Source: Paenibacillus tuaregi (GTDB taxonomy: Bacteria; Bacillota; Bacilli; Paenibacillales; Paenibacillaceae). From it: a stretch of DNA of 64,000 bases. Shown piece after piece: positions 42,412-50,603 of this stretch. The stretch spans positions 2,701,869 through 2,765,868 of the forward strand of contig NZ_LT575476.1 of NCBI RefSeq assembly GCF_900086655.1. The letters run 5' to 3'. The notes below the pieces were generated by a model that worked only from the letters and a program-made list of their open reading frames with translations, did no database searches and was not told where the DNA came from. The translations under genes and the position numbers were made by a program. Position 1 is the stretch's first letter, and the number at the start of each line of letters is the position of its first letter.

Positions 42412-43170
42412 TTAGATGGCCTCCTTCTTTCCAACAATTGCGAGGAATATTTCTTCCAACGACGGTTGTTTCTCCACATACTCCACCTTCGCCTGCGGGA
42501 ACAGCTTTTTCAGCTCCGAGAGCGTGCCATTCGCAATAATCCTGCCTTCGTGGAGAATGGCGATTCGGTCGGCTAATTGCTCAGCTTCATCTAGATACTG
42601 AGTAGTTAGAAATATCGTCGTGCCGCCGTCTGCCAGTTCCTTGACAGTTTTCCAAACTGCGATGCGGGCTTCAGGGTCAAGCCCGGTCGTCGGCTCATCG
42701 AGGAAAATGATCTGCGGTTTCCCAACAAGGCTCAAGGCGATGTCGAGCCTGCGGCGCATGCCACCCGAATAAGTAGATGCCTTTCGGTCCGCTGCATCCG
42801 TCAAGCCGAAGCGACTAAGCATGTGATCCGCAACCTGACGCGGATTGTTAAGGTGCCGCAGCTTGGCGATCATGATAAGATTTTCCCGCCCGGTCAATAT
42901 TTCGTCCACGGCAGCAAATTGCCCGGTCAGACTGATCGAGCGCCGAACATTATCGGGGTTGGATGCGACGTCAAATCCGTTGATGGTGGCGGTGCCTTCG
43001 TCCTGTTTAAGCAGCGTGGTAAGGATTCTGACCATCGTTGTTTTGCCTGCACCGTTGGAGCCAAGCAGGGCAAAAATCTGACCGCGCTTCACTTCCAAAT
43101 CAACGCCCTTGAGGACTTCTGTGTCCTTGTAAGATTTTCGCAGACCTTTCACTTCAATTACTTTTTCCAT
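42412..43170 (-). CDS. ABC transporter ATP-binding protein (DrrA-like)
   Basis: 252 aa. Walker A is GSNGAGKTT, signature YSGGMRRRLD, Walker B IIFLDEPTTGLD and switch loop TTQYLDEAEQLAD. The C-terminal extension ending QPSLEEIFLAIVGKK is the DrrA family tail. It works with the adjacent permease, probably in daunorubicin-like drug efflux, though the true substrate is unknown. The gene lies 15 bases downstream of the second DUF1048 gene. Confidence 0.92.
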   Translation of the reverse strand: MEKVIEVKGLRKSYKDTEVLKGVDLEVKRGQIFALLGSNGAGKTTMVRILTTLLKQDEGTATINGFDVASNPDNVRRSISLTGQFAAVDEILTGRENLIMIAKLRHLNNPRQVADHMLSRFGLTDAADRKASTYSGGMRRRLDIALSLVGKPQIIFLDEPTTGLDPEARIAVWKTVKELADGGTTIFLTTQYLDEAEQLADRIAILHEGRIIANGTLSELKKLFPQAKVEYVEKQPSLEEIFLAIVGKKEAI

Positions 43171-43185
43171 CCGGTATTCCCCCTT

Positions 43186-43566
43186 TTATTTTGTTTTATC
43201 CGTAACCTTTTTCATGGCCTTGCTTACTTGTTGGTTAACCGATTCTTGATAGATGTCCATGTAGGTCTTGGAATCTTTGATTAGATCGTCGCAAAAAGCC
43301 GCTACGTCAGTGCCCGTCACTTCGAGCACGCCTTTTCCCGAGGCTGCGCCCTCTTCAAACAGATCGACGATGCCCGACAGCAGCCCCGCCCCCTTGGTAT
43401 GGTCAAGTCCATGATTGGACTCTACTGTCAGTTCGACAGGGCCGACCTTAAAGAGATATTTTTGAATTTCTTTATAAACAATCTGGTAGTCCTGCGGCAG
43501 CGCTTTGACACGCGCCACATGCGCCCGCCACTCTTTTTTGCCTTCGATGATATCCCGTATGTTCAT
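43186..43566 (-). CDS. DUF1048 family protein, second copy
   Basis: 126 aa. It contains the DUF1048 pattern VARVKALPQDYQIVYKEIQKY and a C-terminal AFCDDLIKDSKTYMDIYQ. The KxLPxDYQ core also occurs in the neighbouring 115-aa protein, so the two are paralogues. DUF1048 proteins are small cytoplasmic helical proteins almost always encoded between a PadR regulator and an ABC exporter; their role is unknown. Confidence 0.85.
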   Translation of the reverse strand: MNIRDIIEGKKEWRAHVARVKALPQDYQIVYKEIQKYLFKVGPVELTVESNHGLDHTKGAGLLSGIVDLFEEGAASGKGVLEVTGTDVAAFCDDLIKDSKTYMDIYQESVNQQVSKAMKKVTDKTK

Positions 43567-43578
43567 TATGATTTCCTC

Positions 43579-43926
43579 CTATTTGCCTAATTTTTTTGCG
43601 ACATTATTGTTGAGCTGCTCGCGCCACTTGTCGCGGTAGGACTTCGCCCCTTCTTCGCCGGCCAGTGCTGAACAGAAGCCTTTGATATCGTCGCCCAGCA
43701 CCTCTTCGACGCGCTGTCCTTCCGCCGCCGATTCTTCGAGCAGGCCGAGCACGCCATCGAGGATCGGCATCAGGTTGCGACCCGAGAAATTGGAGTACGA
43801 CCAAAGATGTTCATTAATTTTTTTCCATGCCGCTTGATAATCGGCCGGCAGTTTTTTGACCCGCGATTCAAAAGCTTTCATTTCTCTGGTCATGTCGCTG
43901 CCGGTGATTTTGTCCCAAAAATTCAT
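43579..43926 (-). CDS. DUF1048 family protein, first copy
   Basis: 115 aa. The motif FESRVKKLPADYQAAWKKIN matches the DUF1048 core. It overlaps the PadR gene by 4 bases (ATGA) and precedes its paralogue by 12 bases. Helical throughout, no membrane segment. It may relay or tune the PadR response or chaperone the exporter; this is inference. Confidence 0.85.
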   Translation of the reverse strand: MNFWDKITGSDMTREMKAFESRVKKLPADYQAAWKKINEHLWSYSNFSGRNLMPILDGVLGLLEESAAEGQRVEEVLGDDIKGFCSALAGEEGAKSYRDKWREQLNNNVAKKLGK

Positions 43927-44258
43927 TGTATCTTCTCCTTTAACTCGTTAATTTTTGAGGATACGAACTCCCACTTTTCCCAGAACTTCCGCAGTTCTTC
44001 ATGCCCTGCATCATTGATCGCGAAAAACTTTCGCGGGGGTCCCATGTCGGAGGGCTTCTTGGTGATCTCCACTAACTTGTTTTTTTCAAGTCGGACCAAG
44101 ATGGTGTATACCGTTCCCTCCACAACATCTGAGAAGCCGAGGGCGTTCAGCCGCCGTGTAATTTCGTAGCCGTAGGTTTCTTTGCGGCTTATAATTTCAA
44201 GGACACAGCCCTCAAGCACGCCTTTAAGCATTTCCGTAAGATTTTCCAGCACAATCAC
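43923..44258 (-). CDS. PadR family transcriptional regulator
   Basis: 111 aa. The winged helix has ILEIISRKETYGYEITRRLN, and the PadR core SDVVEGTVYTILVRLEKNKLVE followed by RKFFAINDAGHEEL is clear. It heads the operon PadR-DUF1048-DUF1048-ATPase-permease, the typical order for drug-inducible exporters. A perfect dyad just upstream is the probable autoregulatory operator. Confidence 0.92.
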   Translation of the reverse strand: MIVLENLTEMLKGVLEGCVLEIISRKETYGYEITRRLNALGFSDVVEGTVYTILVRLEKNKLVEITKKPSDMGPPRKFFAINDAGHEELRKFWEKWEFVSSKINELKEKIQ

Positions 44259-44272
44259 TCCTTGCTATTCTG

Positions 44273-44293
44273 TAATACTGGTATGAAGTATTA
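44273..44293. promoter_or_regulatory. Dyad operator candidate in front of the PadR operon
   Basis: TAATACT (44273-44279) and AGTATTA (44287-44293) are perfect inverted copies, 15 bases upstream of the PadR start. The neighbouring sequence has further AGTAGT/ACTACT repeats up to 44330. Confidence 0.45.
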
Positions 44294-44374
44294 CTTACTA
44301 CTGCTATAAAGTAACACGTAGTAGTGGCGTTGTCAATAGTGATGACATAATTTGGGCTACATTAAAATAAAAAA

Positions 44375-44409
44375 AGCCTAAAGCCTGAATAAATCAGGCT
44401 TCTCAGGCT
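44375..44409 (-). terminator. Terminator of the GH43 gene
   Basis: AAGCCTGA (44381-44388) pairs with TCAGGCTT (44394-44401), and an outer AGCCT/AGGCT pair extends the stem. On the minus strand a run of seven T follows. It lies 22 bases after the GH43 stop codon at 44431. Confidence 0.8.
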
Positions 44410-44430
44410 CTTAAAAATGTACCATTAGGC

Positions 44431-47400
44431 TCAGAAACTTTGAGAAACGCTCCACACCTCAACGAGTGCGTTAATGCTGCGATTGAGCATGGTTCTTGCT
44501 TGTTCGGAAACTTTTTCCTGACTCTTCTCTTTATTCAGCTGTTTCAGTAAATTCTCCAAATGCTTGATCCCCTGCTTCCAGTCCGGTTTGTTCCTGCTGA
44601 CCGCATCGGCTGCATGCTCGAGCTCTTTATCCAGCTGCTTCCAAGTCTTCTTGTCTAACTGACCGGCTGAGCCAAACCATTCCAGCAGCTTTCCGATGGC
44701 AGGAGTGTTGATGGGGGTAGGGAGAATCGTGAAATTGTCGTAGCTCGTTTCATTCATGAACGTCCGCATACCGACCTTGCCGTATGTGAATGGATTGCCG
44801 CTGCGGTCGGTGTAGTCGATAACCGGCTTGCTCATATCATCGACAAACACTTGGATGCGGGCACCTTGCGCAACGACTTTTACATGCTTCCATACCCCTG
44901 TCATTACCGTGAGTGGAGCCCCTGTCAAATAGGTCCAGCTGTAATTCAGCTTGCCGAGATGAACGCCCTCTTTGTTCAGGTAGGCAACATATCCCTGTAC
45001 GAAATCCGCATTGTTCTGATTCAGCTCCTTGCCGTGAGCCGGGTTGCTCGCCCGGAACAGGATACCTCCGTCACCTGTATTGCTAATGAGCTTGATATCA
45101 GACTCTACGCTGTAATTCGACCAATTGGCATCTCCAATCAACGTTTTCCCGAAGCTGCCCACCGCTGCCTGATATTCGCCGATATGAGCAACCTTTGGTA
45201 CGGCGGGATTTTGGTGAATGCGTATTCCTTGGAAGTCGAATTCACCTTTCACGGTTTCGACCTTCAAAGTATGTTCGCCCGCCGGGAGATAGACGCCTTG
45301 CTTCGTTGTTGTCGCCCAATCTTCCCAGGTCACAGAATTCGGAATGTTGACTTCCCCGGTTAGATCAGTTGTATCGTCCAGCCACAGCCGAACCTTAGCA
45401 CCGTCCATCGATGTAGCGGTCACAAAGTCGATGTTATATACACCGGCTTTGGCAATATCTACGTTGTAGGCCAGCCATTCCCCGGTAGCGTTCCACCCCA
45501 CATTATAACTGCCGCCCGCATTTCGGCGGATATCGACCGCATCATTCCGGTATTCCGTACCGATGTTATCAGGTGTCAGATCATGGTAGCCCGTACCTTC
45601 GCCGCCTGCTCTATAATCAACAGCCTGAATAAATCCGGGCAGCACGTGCGGCTTATCGAACTGGGTGAACGACATTCTCGTCATGTCGAACTCGCCTTTG
45701 ACAATTTCGACCTTCAGTTCATGATCACCGGCTGGCAGCCTGATACCGGATTTCGTCACCGACTTCCACTTATTCCAGTCGCCGGAAGCAGGAACGTCCA
45801 ATATGCCTGTCAGATCCGTCGCGTCATCCAGCCACAGCCGGACTTGTGCATCCTTGAACGTCGTAGCTGCCCACAAGTCAAGATCGTACAGTCCTTCTTG
45901 CGCAACGTTGATATTGTACTTCAGCCATTCGCCTGTTTGATTCCAGCCTACGATCTGATCACCCGATGCAGCGGATCGAATGTCGACGCTTTCGGTGCGG
46001 TATTTGCCTCCAATGTTCTCAGGTGTCAAATCATGGTAGCCTACCCCTTCGCCGCCAGGCTTGTAATGCTCGGATTCGATGACGCCGGGTACGGGTATTG
46101 GCTGATCTGTCCTCGTCATGGCTATACTTGCAAAATCAAACTCTCCGCGTACCGTTTCGGCTTTCAACGTATGTTTACCTGCTGGCAGGGTAACACCGGA
46201 TTTACGCACCACATTCCAAATGTTCCAGTCACCGGTCTTTGGAATGTCTACGATACCGGTTAGATCTGTCGTATCGTCCAGCCACAGCCGAATCTGACCT
46301 CCATCCATCGTAGTAGCCACTTTAAATTCTGCGTTGTAGGTTCCGGCTTTTATTACGTCAATGTTAAACTTTAGCCATTCACCTGTCTGGTTCCAGCCAA
46401 CGTTGAAACCGCCGCTGACCGGATTGGAGCGAATGTCGACCGAATCTCCTCTGTACTCGCCACCAATGTTTTGAAGTGTATTATCGTGATAACCGACACC
46501 CTCGCCGCCGGAAATATAGTGAACCGTACCGATCTCACCAGGGATCGGATGATAAGCATCGTAAGCCTGCTCCTCCCTGGCCATGTCGCTCTTCACGCTC
46601 CAGAAACCTTCAAACCGCTGCCAGCCGTCATCCTGGCCATCATCGAAGTTATCATAGAGAACTGGAACGTCCACGTGCCGATGGAACGACAGCTTATCCA
46701 GTGAGGTCTTGCCTGATACGGCAGTGACCTTCAAGGTATGCACACCTGCCGGGAGAGCTATCCCACTCAGCTGTGTGGTTTGCCATCCTGTATCAGCAGT
46801 GTCAGTGTCTCCTGCCAGCTCAAACTCGCCCAGCGGCTGTCCACCATCCAATGTGAGCTGTACCTTGCTGCCCAGGGCTGCATCCTTATAAGAAAGGTCG
46901 ATATCGTATTTGCCTGTTTCCGCGATGTTCAGCCGGTATTGCAGCCATTCGCCTTTTTCGAAATCGGTAATATGTGAAGTGCTGTCACCAGCTCTGGCTG
47001 TATCCATGCTATCTCCGCGGTAATCGCCGACTGTACCCGGTGTCAGGTCATGATACCCGACCCCTTCGCCGCCTGACAGATAATGAACAGCCTCGACCTG
47101 ACCCGGAACCGGCTTCACGGCGTCAAAATCACTGCTCCCGTTCACGTCGTTGTTGAAAGCGACATAACCGAAATTCGCCTTCGCATTCTCCGTGACGTAA
47201 CCGATACTGCCGCCGTCAAGCATGATGCTGCGCGTCTGCTTCAGCATACCGTCGACATAGATTTTGAACGTATTTCCTGCTTTCTCAACCCGGATATTGT
47301 GCAGCTTCTTATAATCGTATCCTTCCGGCAGCGTACTCGTCACCCATCCCAGATCGGTGCCATTCACCCGGAACTGCGTCTGCAGCGAATTGCTCGACGG

Positions 47401-48570
47401 ATTTAATAGCGCTGTGCCGAAATTGTTATCATCTTTATAGGAGAATACTGCCCCGAGCCGCGGACTGCCGGTATTGCTGGACTCAGCAAGCTGCAGGTTG
47501 AATTCTGCTGTATAGTTACCTTCGGTCTCAGCCGTGGTCAGCAGTCTGCTTGTGCCGACGGCTTGCTGCCTCAGAAGTCCGGAATTAATGCTCCAGCCGA
47601 CACCGTCCGCATTCTTCCACGCCGGGCTGAGTTCCGCACCCTTGAACCGATCCTCGAAATCCGGCATCTCCGGATCCGGCTGTATGGTTGCCGTTGGTCC
47701 GAGTACCGACATTTTATCCCCGTTGAACACGATCCGGTCCATTCCCAAATGGCGAAGAGGTCCGACAATACCCTTACCTTCAAGATTGTGGTAGATAATA
47801 TAACGGGCATCCAAGTTCGGGCCAACGACAACTGTATTATGGCCGAGACCGACAGTCGGACCTTCCGTACTGATTAGAATCGGGTTATCCGTATCACGCA
47901 CGAACCCCGTAAGCGGGTTGGAGCTGACTGCGTAGTCGACCCGATAGCCTTTGCTGAATACATGGTTGCCGGTATACGTCATATAGTATTTACCGTTGCG
48001 CTTGAACAACGTAGAACCTTCCGTCCAACCGTTCATGCTCGCACCTGTTTTCACGCTGCTGCCGATCATGGTCGGCGTTGGCATCGCAGCCGCAAGAATT
48101 CCCTCCTCGTTCGCATGGTAGAAATACCACTTGCCATCATCGTCAATAAAGACGTTGCCGTCGATCGAATGGCCCAAATTGCCCGTCTGCACGGTGAACG
48201 GACCGGTCGGACTCTCGCTGCGCAGCACGTAATGACCATTCCCGGCAGGAGACGTATACATGTAGAAGTATCCGTTCCAATAAACGACTTCAGGGGCGTA
48301 AGCTCCCTTCGTAACCGGATCGGTTGCGGCCAATCCCCCATAGCTCCAGTGTACAAGGTCTGGCGAGCTCCATACTTTGACTCCGATATCGGTATCTCTC
48401 GTACTGACATATAAATAATATGTACCGTTAAACTTCAATACATAAGGGTCGCCAAGACCATATTGTCCCCATTCGTCCGGCAGCGATGCCGGGTTCTTAT
48501 AGGCGAATGCCGCCTGAGGGGCAATCAAGAGCAGCACACACAGGATGACCGCAATACTTCGTTTTAACAT
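44431..48570 (-). CDS. Secreted multi-domain GH43 glycosidase with four CBM6-like modules
   Basis: 1379 aa from ATG 48570; the frame from 48582 adds four codons, but GAGGTGAT suits ATG 48570. A signal peptide is followed by a five-blade GH43 domain; numbered from the 48582 start, the key acids are D45 (GLGDPYVLKF), D141 (SIDGNVFIDDDG) and E188 (WTEGSTLF). A concanavalin-like module (about 315-475) follows, then four CBM6-like modules recognised by GGEGVGYHDLTP and GEWLxYxxxV motifs, a second sugar-binding-like module and a helical tail. Likely an arabinan- or xylan-degrading enzyme for plant polymers. A cre-like site lies just upstream. Confidence 0.88.
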   Translation of the reverse strand: MLKRSIAVILCVLLLIAPQAAFAYKNPASLPDEWGQYGLGDPYVLKFNGTYYLYVSTRDTDIGVKVWSSPDLVHWSYGGLAATDPVTKGAYAPEVVYWNGYFYMYTSPAGNGHYVLRSESPTGPFTVQTGNLGHSIDGNVFIDDDGKWYFYHANEEGILAAAMPTPTMIGSSVKTGASMNGWTEGSTLFKRNGKYYMTYTGNHVFSKGYRVDYAVSSNPLTGFVRDTDNPILISTEGPTVGLGHNTVVVGPNLDARYIIYHNLEGKGIVGPLRHLGMDRIVFNGDKMSVLGPTATIQPDPEMPDFEDRFKGAELSPAWKNADGVGWSINSGLLRQQAVGTSRLLTTAETEGNYTAEFNLQLAESSNTGSPRLGAVFSYKDDNNFGTALLNPSSNSLQTQFRVNGTDLGWVTSTLPEGYDYKKLHNIRVEKAGNTFKIYVDGMLKQTRSIMLDGGSIGYVTENAKANFGYVAFNNDVNGSSDFDAVKPVPGQVEAVHYLSGGEGVGYHDLTPGTVGDYRGDSMDTARAGDSTSHITDFEKGEWLQYRLNIAETGKYDIDLSYKDAALGSKVQLTLDGGQPLGEFELAGDTDTADTGWQTTQLSGIALPAGVHTLKVTAVSGKTSLDKLSFHRHVDVPVLYDNFDDGQDDGWQRFEGFWSVKSDMAREEQAYDAYHPIPGEIGTVHYISGGEGVGYHDNTLQNIGGEYRGDSVDIRSNPVSGGFNVGWNQTGEWLKFNIDVIKAGTYNAEFKVATTMDGGQIRLWLDDTTDLTGIVDIPKTGDWNIWNVVRKSGVTLPAGKHTLKAETVRGEFDFASIAMTRTDQPIPVPGVIESEHYKPGGEGVGYHDLTPENIGGKYRTESVDIRSAASGDQIVGWNQTGEWLKYNINVAQEGLYDLDLWAATTFKDAQVRLWLDDATDLTGILDVPASGDWNKWKSVTKSGIRLPAGDHELKVEIVKGEFDMTRMSFTQFDKPHVLPGFIQAVDYRAGGEGTGYHDLTPDNIGTEYRNDAVDIRRNAGGSYNVGWNATGEWLAYNVDIAKAGVYNIDFVTATSMDGAKVRLWLDDTTDLTGEVNIPNSVTWEDWATTTKQGVYLPAGEHTLKVETVKGEFDFQGIRIHQNPAVPKVAHIGEYQAAVGSFGKTLIGDANWSNYSVESDIKLISNTGDGGILFRASNPAHGKELNQNNADFVQGYVAYLNKEGVHLGKLNYSWTYLTGAPLTVMTGVWKHVKVVAQGARIQVFVDDMSKPVIDYTDRSGNPFTYGKVGMRTFMNETSYDNFTILPTPINTPAIGKLLEWFGSAGQLDKKTWKQLDKELEHAADAVSRNKPDWKQGIKHLENLLKQLNKEKSQEKVSEQARTMLNRSINALVEVWSVSQSF
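45230..47100 (-). repeat. Four tandem CBM6-like coding units
   Basis: Within the GH43 gene, units near 46680-47100, 46130-46535, 45670-46085 and 45220-45640 each encode GGEGVGYHD or a variant, then VDIR, GWNxTGEWL and WLDDTTDLTG-type segments. The last three are most alike, indicating recent internal duplication. The first differs and is separated by a shortened concanavalin-like piece. Confidence 0.75.
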
Positions 48571-48594
48571 CAAAATTATCACCTCACTATTTTA

Positions 48595-48608
48595 TTAAAA
48601 CGCTTTCA
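48595..48608 (-). promoter_or_regulatory. cre-like site upstream of the GH43 gene
   Basis: On the minus strand TGAAAGCGTTTTAA matches the CcpA consensus TGWAANCGNTNNCA at every fixed position but one (A for C at 13). It lies 24 bases upstream of ATG 48570. This predicts glucose repression of the polysaccharide-degrading enzyme. Confidence 0.55.
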
Positions 48609-48886
48609 CAGATGAATGATCTTATGGACATTCACCTGCTCTCATGATCACACCACCTCAATTCATCCAATATATTTAGAATACATCGTGAGTATATCGG
48701 CATCTTCCAAGCTAAGTCAACGATTTATTTCAAAATTCTTGAATAAATCAATGATATAATCAATTTATCGGATTTTGATACAATATTATTGTAATAAATA
48801 CGATACCGTATATTCATCTGGTTAGATCAAGTTTTGAATTATACTGGCAATAGGATCATGTTCTTTTCCTCGACAATTAGTACAAA
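48609..48886. other. AT-rich intergenic region upstream of the GH43 gene
   Basis: No gene seen on either strand. Being AT-rich, it probably holds the GH43 promoter, but no single -35/-10 pair stands out. Confidence 0.5.
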
Positions 48887-48921
48887 AAAACAGCACCCAT
48901 CTATTAGCTGGGAGCTGTTTT
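48887..48921 (-). terminator. Terminator of the MarR-nitroreductase-monooxygenase operon
   Basis: AAAACAGCACCCA (48887-48899) pairs with TGGGAGCTGTTTT (48909-48921) with one mismatch. On the minus strand a T-rich tail follows. It is 62 bases beyond the monooxygenase stop. Confidence 0.75.
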
Positions 48922-48983
48922 TGTTGTTTTGAACTGTGTTATTCGTTAGCTTGAACACTTGCATTTCATAAGCTTCAATGATC

Positions 48984-49280
48984 TCATTTGCTAATGGGTT
49001 GACCAATAAAAGCTTGAACATTTAGTGGAGCTGTCAAATACTTTGGAGCTTTGGTTACGAATGCTTGAAAATGGCTGCTTGCATTGTGAGCTTCTACTGC
49101 TTCTTGGTCCTTCCACTGCTCGACCATGAGATAAGTGTTGTCCTGATCTGTATCCTTCAGGAGCTGATACGACACATTCCCTGCTTCCGCGCGGGAGGAC
49201 TCAATAAGTTCTTGTACAGACTCCAGAAATTCTGCTTCTGCTTCGCGGTTTACTTTCATTTCTGCATGGATAATAATCAT
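48984..49280 (-). CDS. ABM-fold monooxygenase (quinol monooxygenase-like)
   Basis: 98 aa from ATG 49280 (MIIIHAEMKVNREAEAEFLE), 8 bases after GAGGT; the frame from 49316 overlaps the nitroreductase. It has the antibiotic-biosynthesis-monooxygenase ferredoxin-like fold: EAEFLESVQELIESSRAEAG, then YLMVEQWKDQEAVEAH and SSHFQAF. Such cofactor-free enzymes (YgiN-like) oxidise quinols and aromatics. It is third in the operon with MarR and nitroreductase, fitting a quinone or nitroaromatic stress response. Confidence 0.87.
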   Translation of the reverse strand: MIIIHAEMKVNREAEAEFLESVQELIESSRAEAGNVSYQLLKDTDQDNTYLMVEQWKDQEAVEAHNASSHFQAFVTKAPKYLTAPLNVQAFIGQPISK

Positions 49281-49290
49281 GGGGATAACC

Positions 49291-49929
49291 TCACTTCCAT
49301 TCCGCAATACGGTCAATAGGAAGACGAGTGGTTCTGCGTGCCTCTTTAGCAGCTTTACCTACAGAAATCAGCATGACTGGTACATAACGTTCCTTCTCCA
49401 TACCAAATGCTTCCGCAATTCTGGATTTGTCATATCCGCCAATCGGATTGGTATCATATCCACGGGCACGAGCAGAAAGCATAAGCTGCATGGATACCAG
49501 ACCACTATCAACAAGAATCATTTCGCGAAAAGCTTGCGCTGGTATGCGTCCAAAAAGATCCGTATAGTTGGCCATCATCTGATCTTTAATCTCTTGCGGT
49601 AAGTACCCTTTTTCCACAGCTGAACCCATAATTTCATCCGCATTGTCAAATGCGTTCATATCACCGAAAACGGCAATGACTGCAGATGAGGTCGTAACTT
49701 GCGTTTTGTTGCCTGGTGCAAGCTCTTCAAGCGTCGCTTTACCTTCTGGGCTATCGATGACAAGAAATCTCCAAGGCTGAAGATTAACGGATGACGGTGC
49801 CAAAGTCGCTTCTTCCAAAATTTCAGTCATTTCCTCACGACTGATTTTGACCGCAGGATCGTACACTCGCACAGAGCGCCGGGAAGTAATAATTTCTTTG
49901 AAATCGTTGTTTAAGGAAGTTACAGTCAT
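49291..49929 (-). CDS. NAD(P)H nitroreductase family flavoprotein
   Basis: 212 aa. FMN-binding features are the N-terminal ITSRRSVRVYDP, the LAPSSVNLQPWRFLV loop and the C-terminal IGGYDKSRIAEAFG. It reduces nitro-aromatics or quinones using NAD(P)H and FMN, like YodC/NfsB proteins. It lies 10 bases upstream of the monooxygenase gene and 24 bases downstream of MarR, so it is under MarR control. Confidence 0.92.
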   Translation of the reverse strand: MTVTSLNNDFKEIITSRRSVRVYDPAVKISREEMTEILEEATLAPSSVNLQPWRFLVIDSPEGKATLEELAPGNKTQVTTSSAVIAVFGDMNAFDNADEIMGSAVEKGYLPQEIKDQMMANYTDLFGRIPAQAFREMILVDSGLVSMQLMLSARARGYDTNPIGGYDKSRIAEAFGMEKERYVPVMLISVGKAAKEARRTTRLPIDRIAEWK

Positions 49930-49953
49930 GTTATTCTCTCCTAATCTCTATAA

Positions 49954-50355
49954 TTAATTGGTTTTGCTTGTTTCTTTCATCAGTTGAATCTGGTTGTTCA
50001 GCTTGCGTAGAACTTGAATAAACCCAAGCCGTTCTGATTCCGTGAGGTCTGCCTGCAGCTCCTCCAGAAACCGATCTTTCTCCGCTTTAAACCACGCTAC
50101 TTTAGCTTGGCCTTCTTCGGTTAGCTGAACTAACGTAATCCGGTTGTCACTCTCACATCTTGTTCGCAGAAGAATTCCTTCCGCTTCCAATTGCTGAACA
50201 TGACGGGTCACCGCGGCCGGATCAATAGACACAGCCTTCTGCAGATCCGATTGGCTAATTTGGCCACCTGTCAGTTTGCATAGAAGTTCGAGCCGATTCG
50301 GACTAACACCAGCACATCGTTCAAACCGGGTCGCAATATGCTTGTTTAAATGCAT
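49954..50355 (-). CDS. MarR family regulator of the nitroreductase operon
   Basis: 133 aa from ATG 50355. The winged helix includes ISQSDLQKAVSIDPAAVTRH followed by the wing ILLRTRCESDNRITLVQLTE (DxR-type). ATG 50355 has no RBS, whereas the upstream codons read TDDLLYLL, which looks like native MarR N-terminus, and a GGGGG RBS sits 7 bases before ATC 50394. The true start may therefore be a rare ATC or ATT codon. It represses the downstream enzymes and itself through a palindrome overlapping the promoter. Confidence 0.88.
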   Translation of the reverse strand: MHLNKHIATRFERCAGVSPNRLELLCKLTGGQISQSDLQKAVSIDPAAVTRHVQQLEAEGILLRTRCESDNRITLVQLTEEGQAKVAWFKAEKDRFLEELQADLTESERLGFIQVLRKLNNQIQLMKETSKTN

Positions 50356-50415
50356 GAGCAGGTACAGCAGGTCATCTGTATGGCATGTAGAGATAATAAA
50401 GCCCCCTTCATTTCA

Positions 50416-50442
50416 TTGACCCATCAATGGTTGATGGATCAA
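50416..50442. promoter_or_regulatory. 27-bp MarR operator candidate
   Basis: TTGACCCATCAA (50416-50427) and TTGATGGATCAA (50431-50442) are inverted copies with 11 of 12 positions paired around TGG. It starts at the -10 element and covers the transcription start of the MarR operon, so bound protein would exclude RNA polymerase. Confidence 0.7.
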
Positions 50443-50470
50443 TCATATATCTTTATGATTAGAAAATCAA
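50442..50470 (-). promoter_or_regulatory. Sigma-A promoter of the MarR-nitroreductase operon
   Basis: On the minus strand: -35 TTGATT (50465-50470), 17-base spacer, -10 TATGAT (50442-50447). Both hexamers match well, and the operator dyad follows directly. Confidence 0.65.
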
Positions 50471-50603
50471 GTTCCTTCGCAGAAAAAAAACCAACAAGGG
50501 CTCCATACAGGGAACTTTGTCGGTTTCATTATTTGTTAAATGCGGTAAATTTATTGATTCTCTAATTTATCTTTGGTTCATATTCTAATCAGCTTACCTC
50601 CTC

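Noticed and set aside
45583-46263. 226-codon plus-strand frame opposite the GH43 gene
   Set aside because: It is antisense to the CBM6-like modules; its open length follows from the repeated codon pattern of those modules.
45230-47100. Regularly spaced similar segments, considered as a CRISPR-like array
   Set aside because: The period is about 450 bases, the copies are divergent and in frame, and they encode CBM6-like modules.
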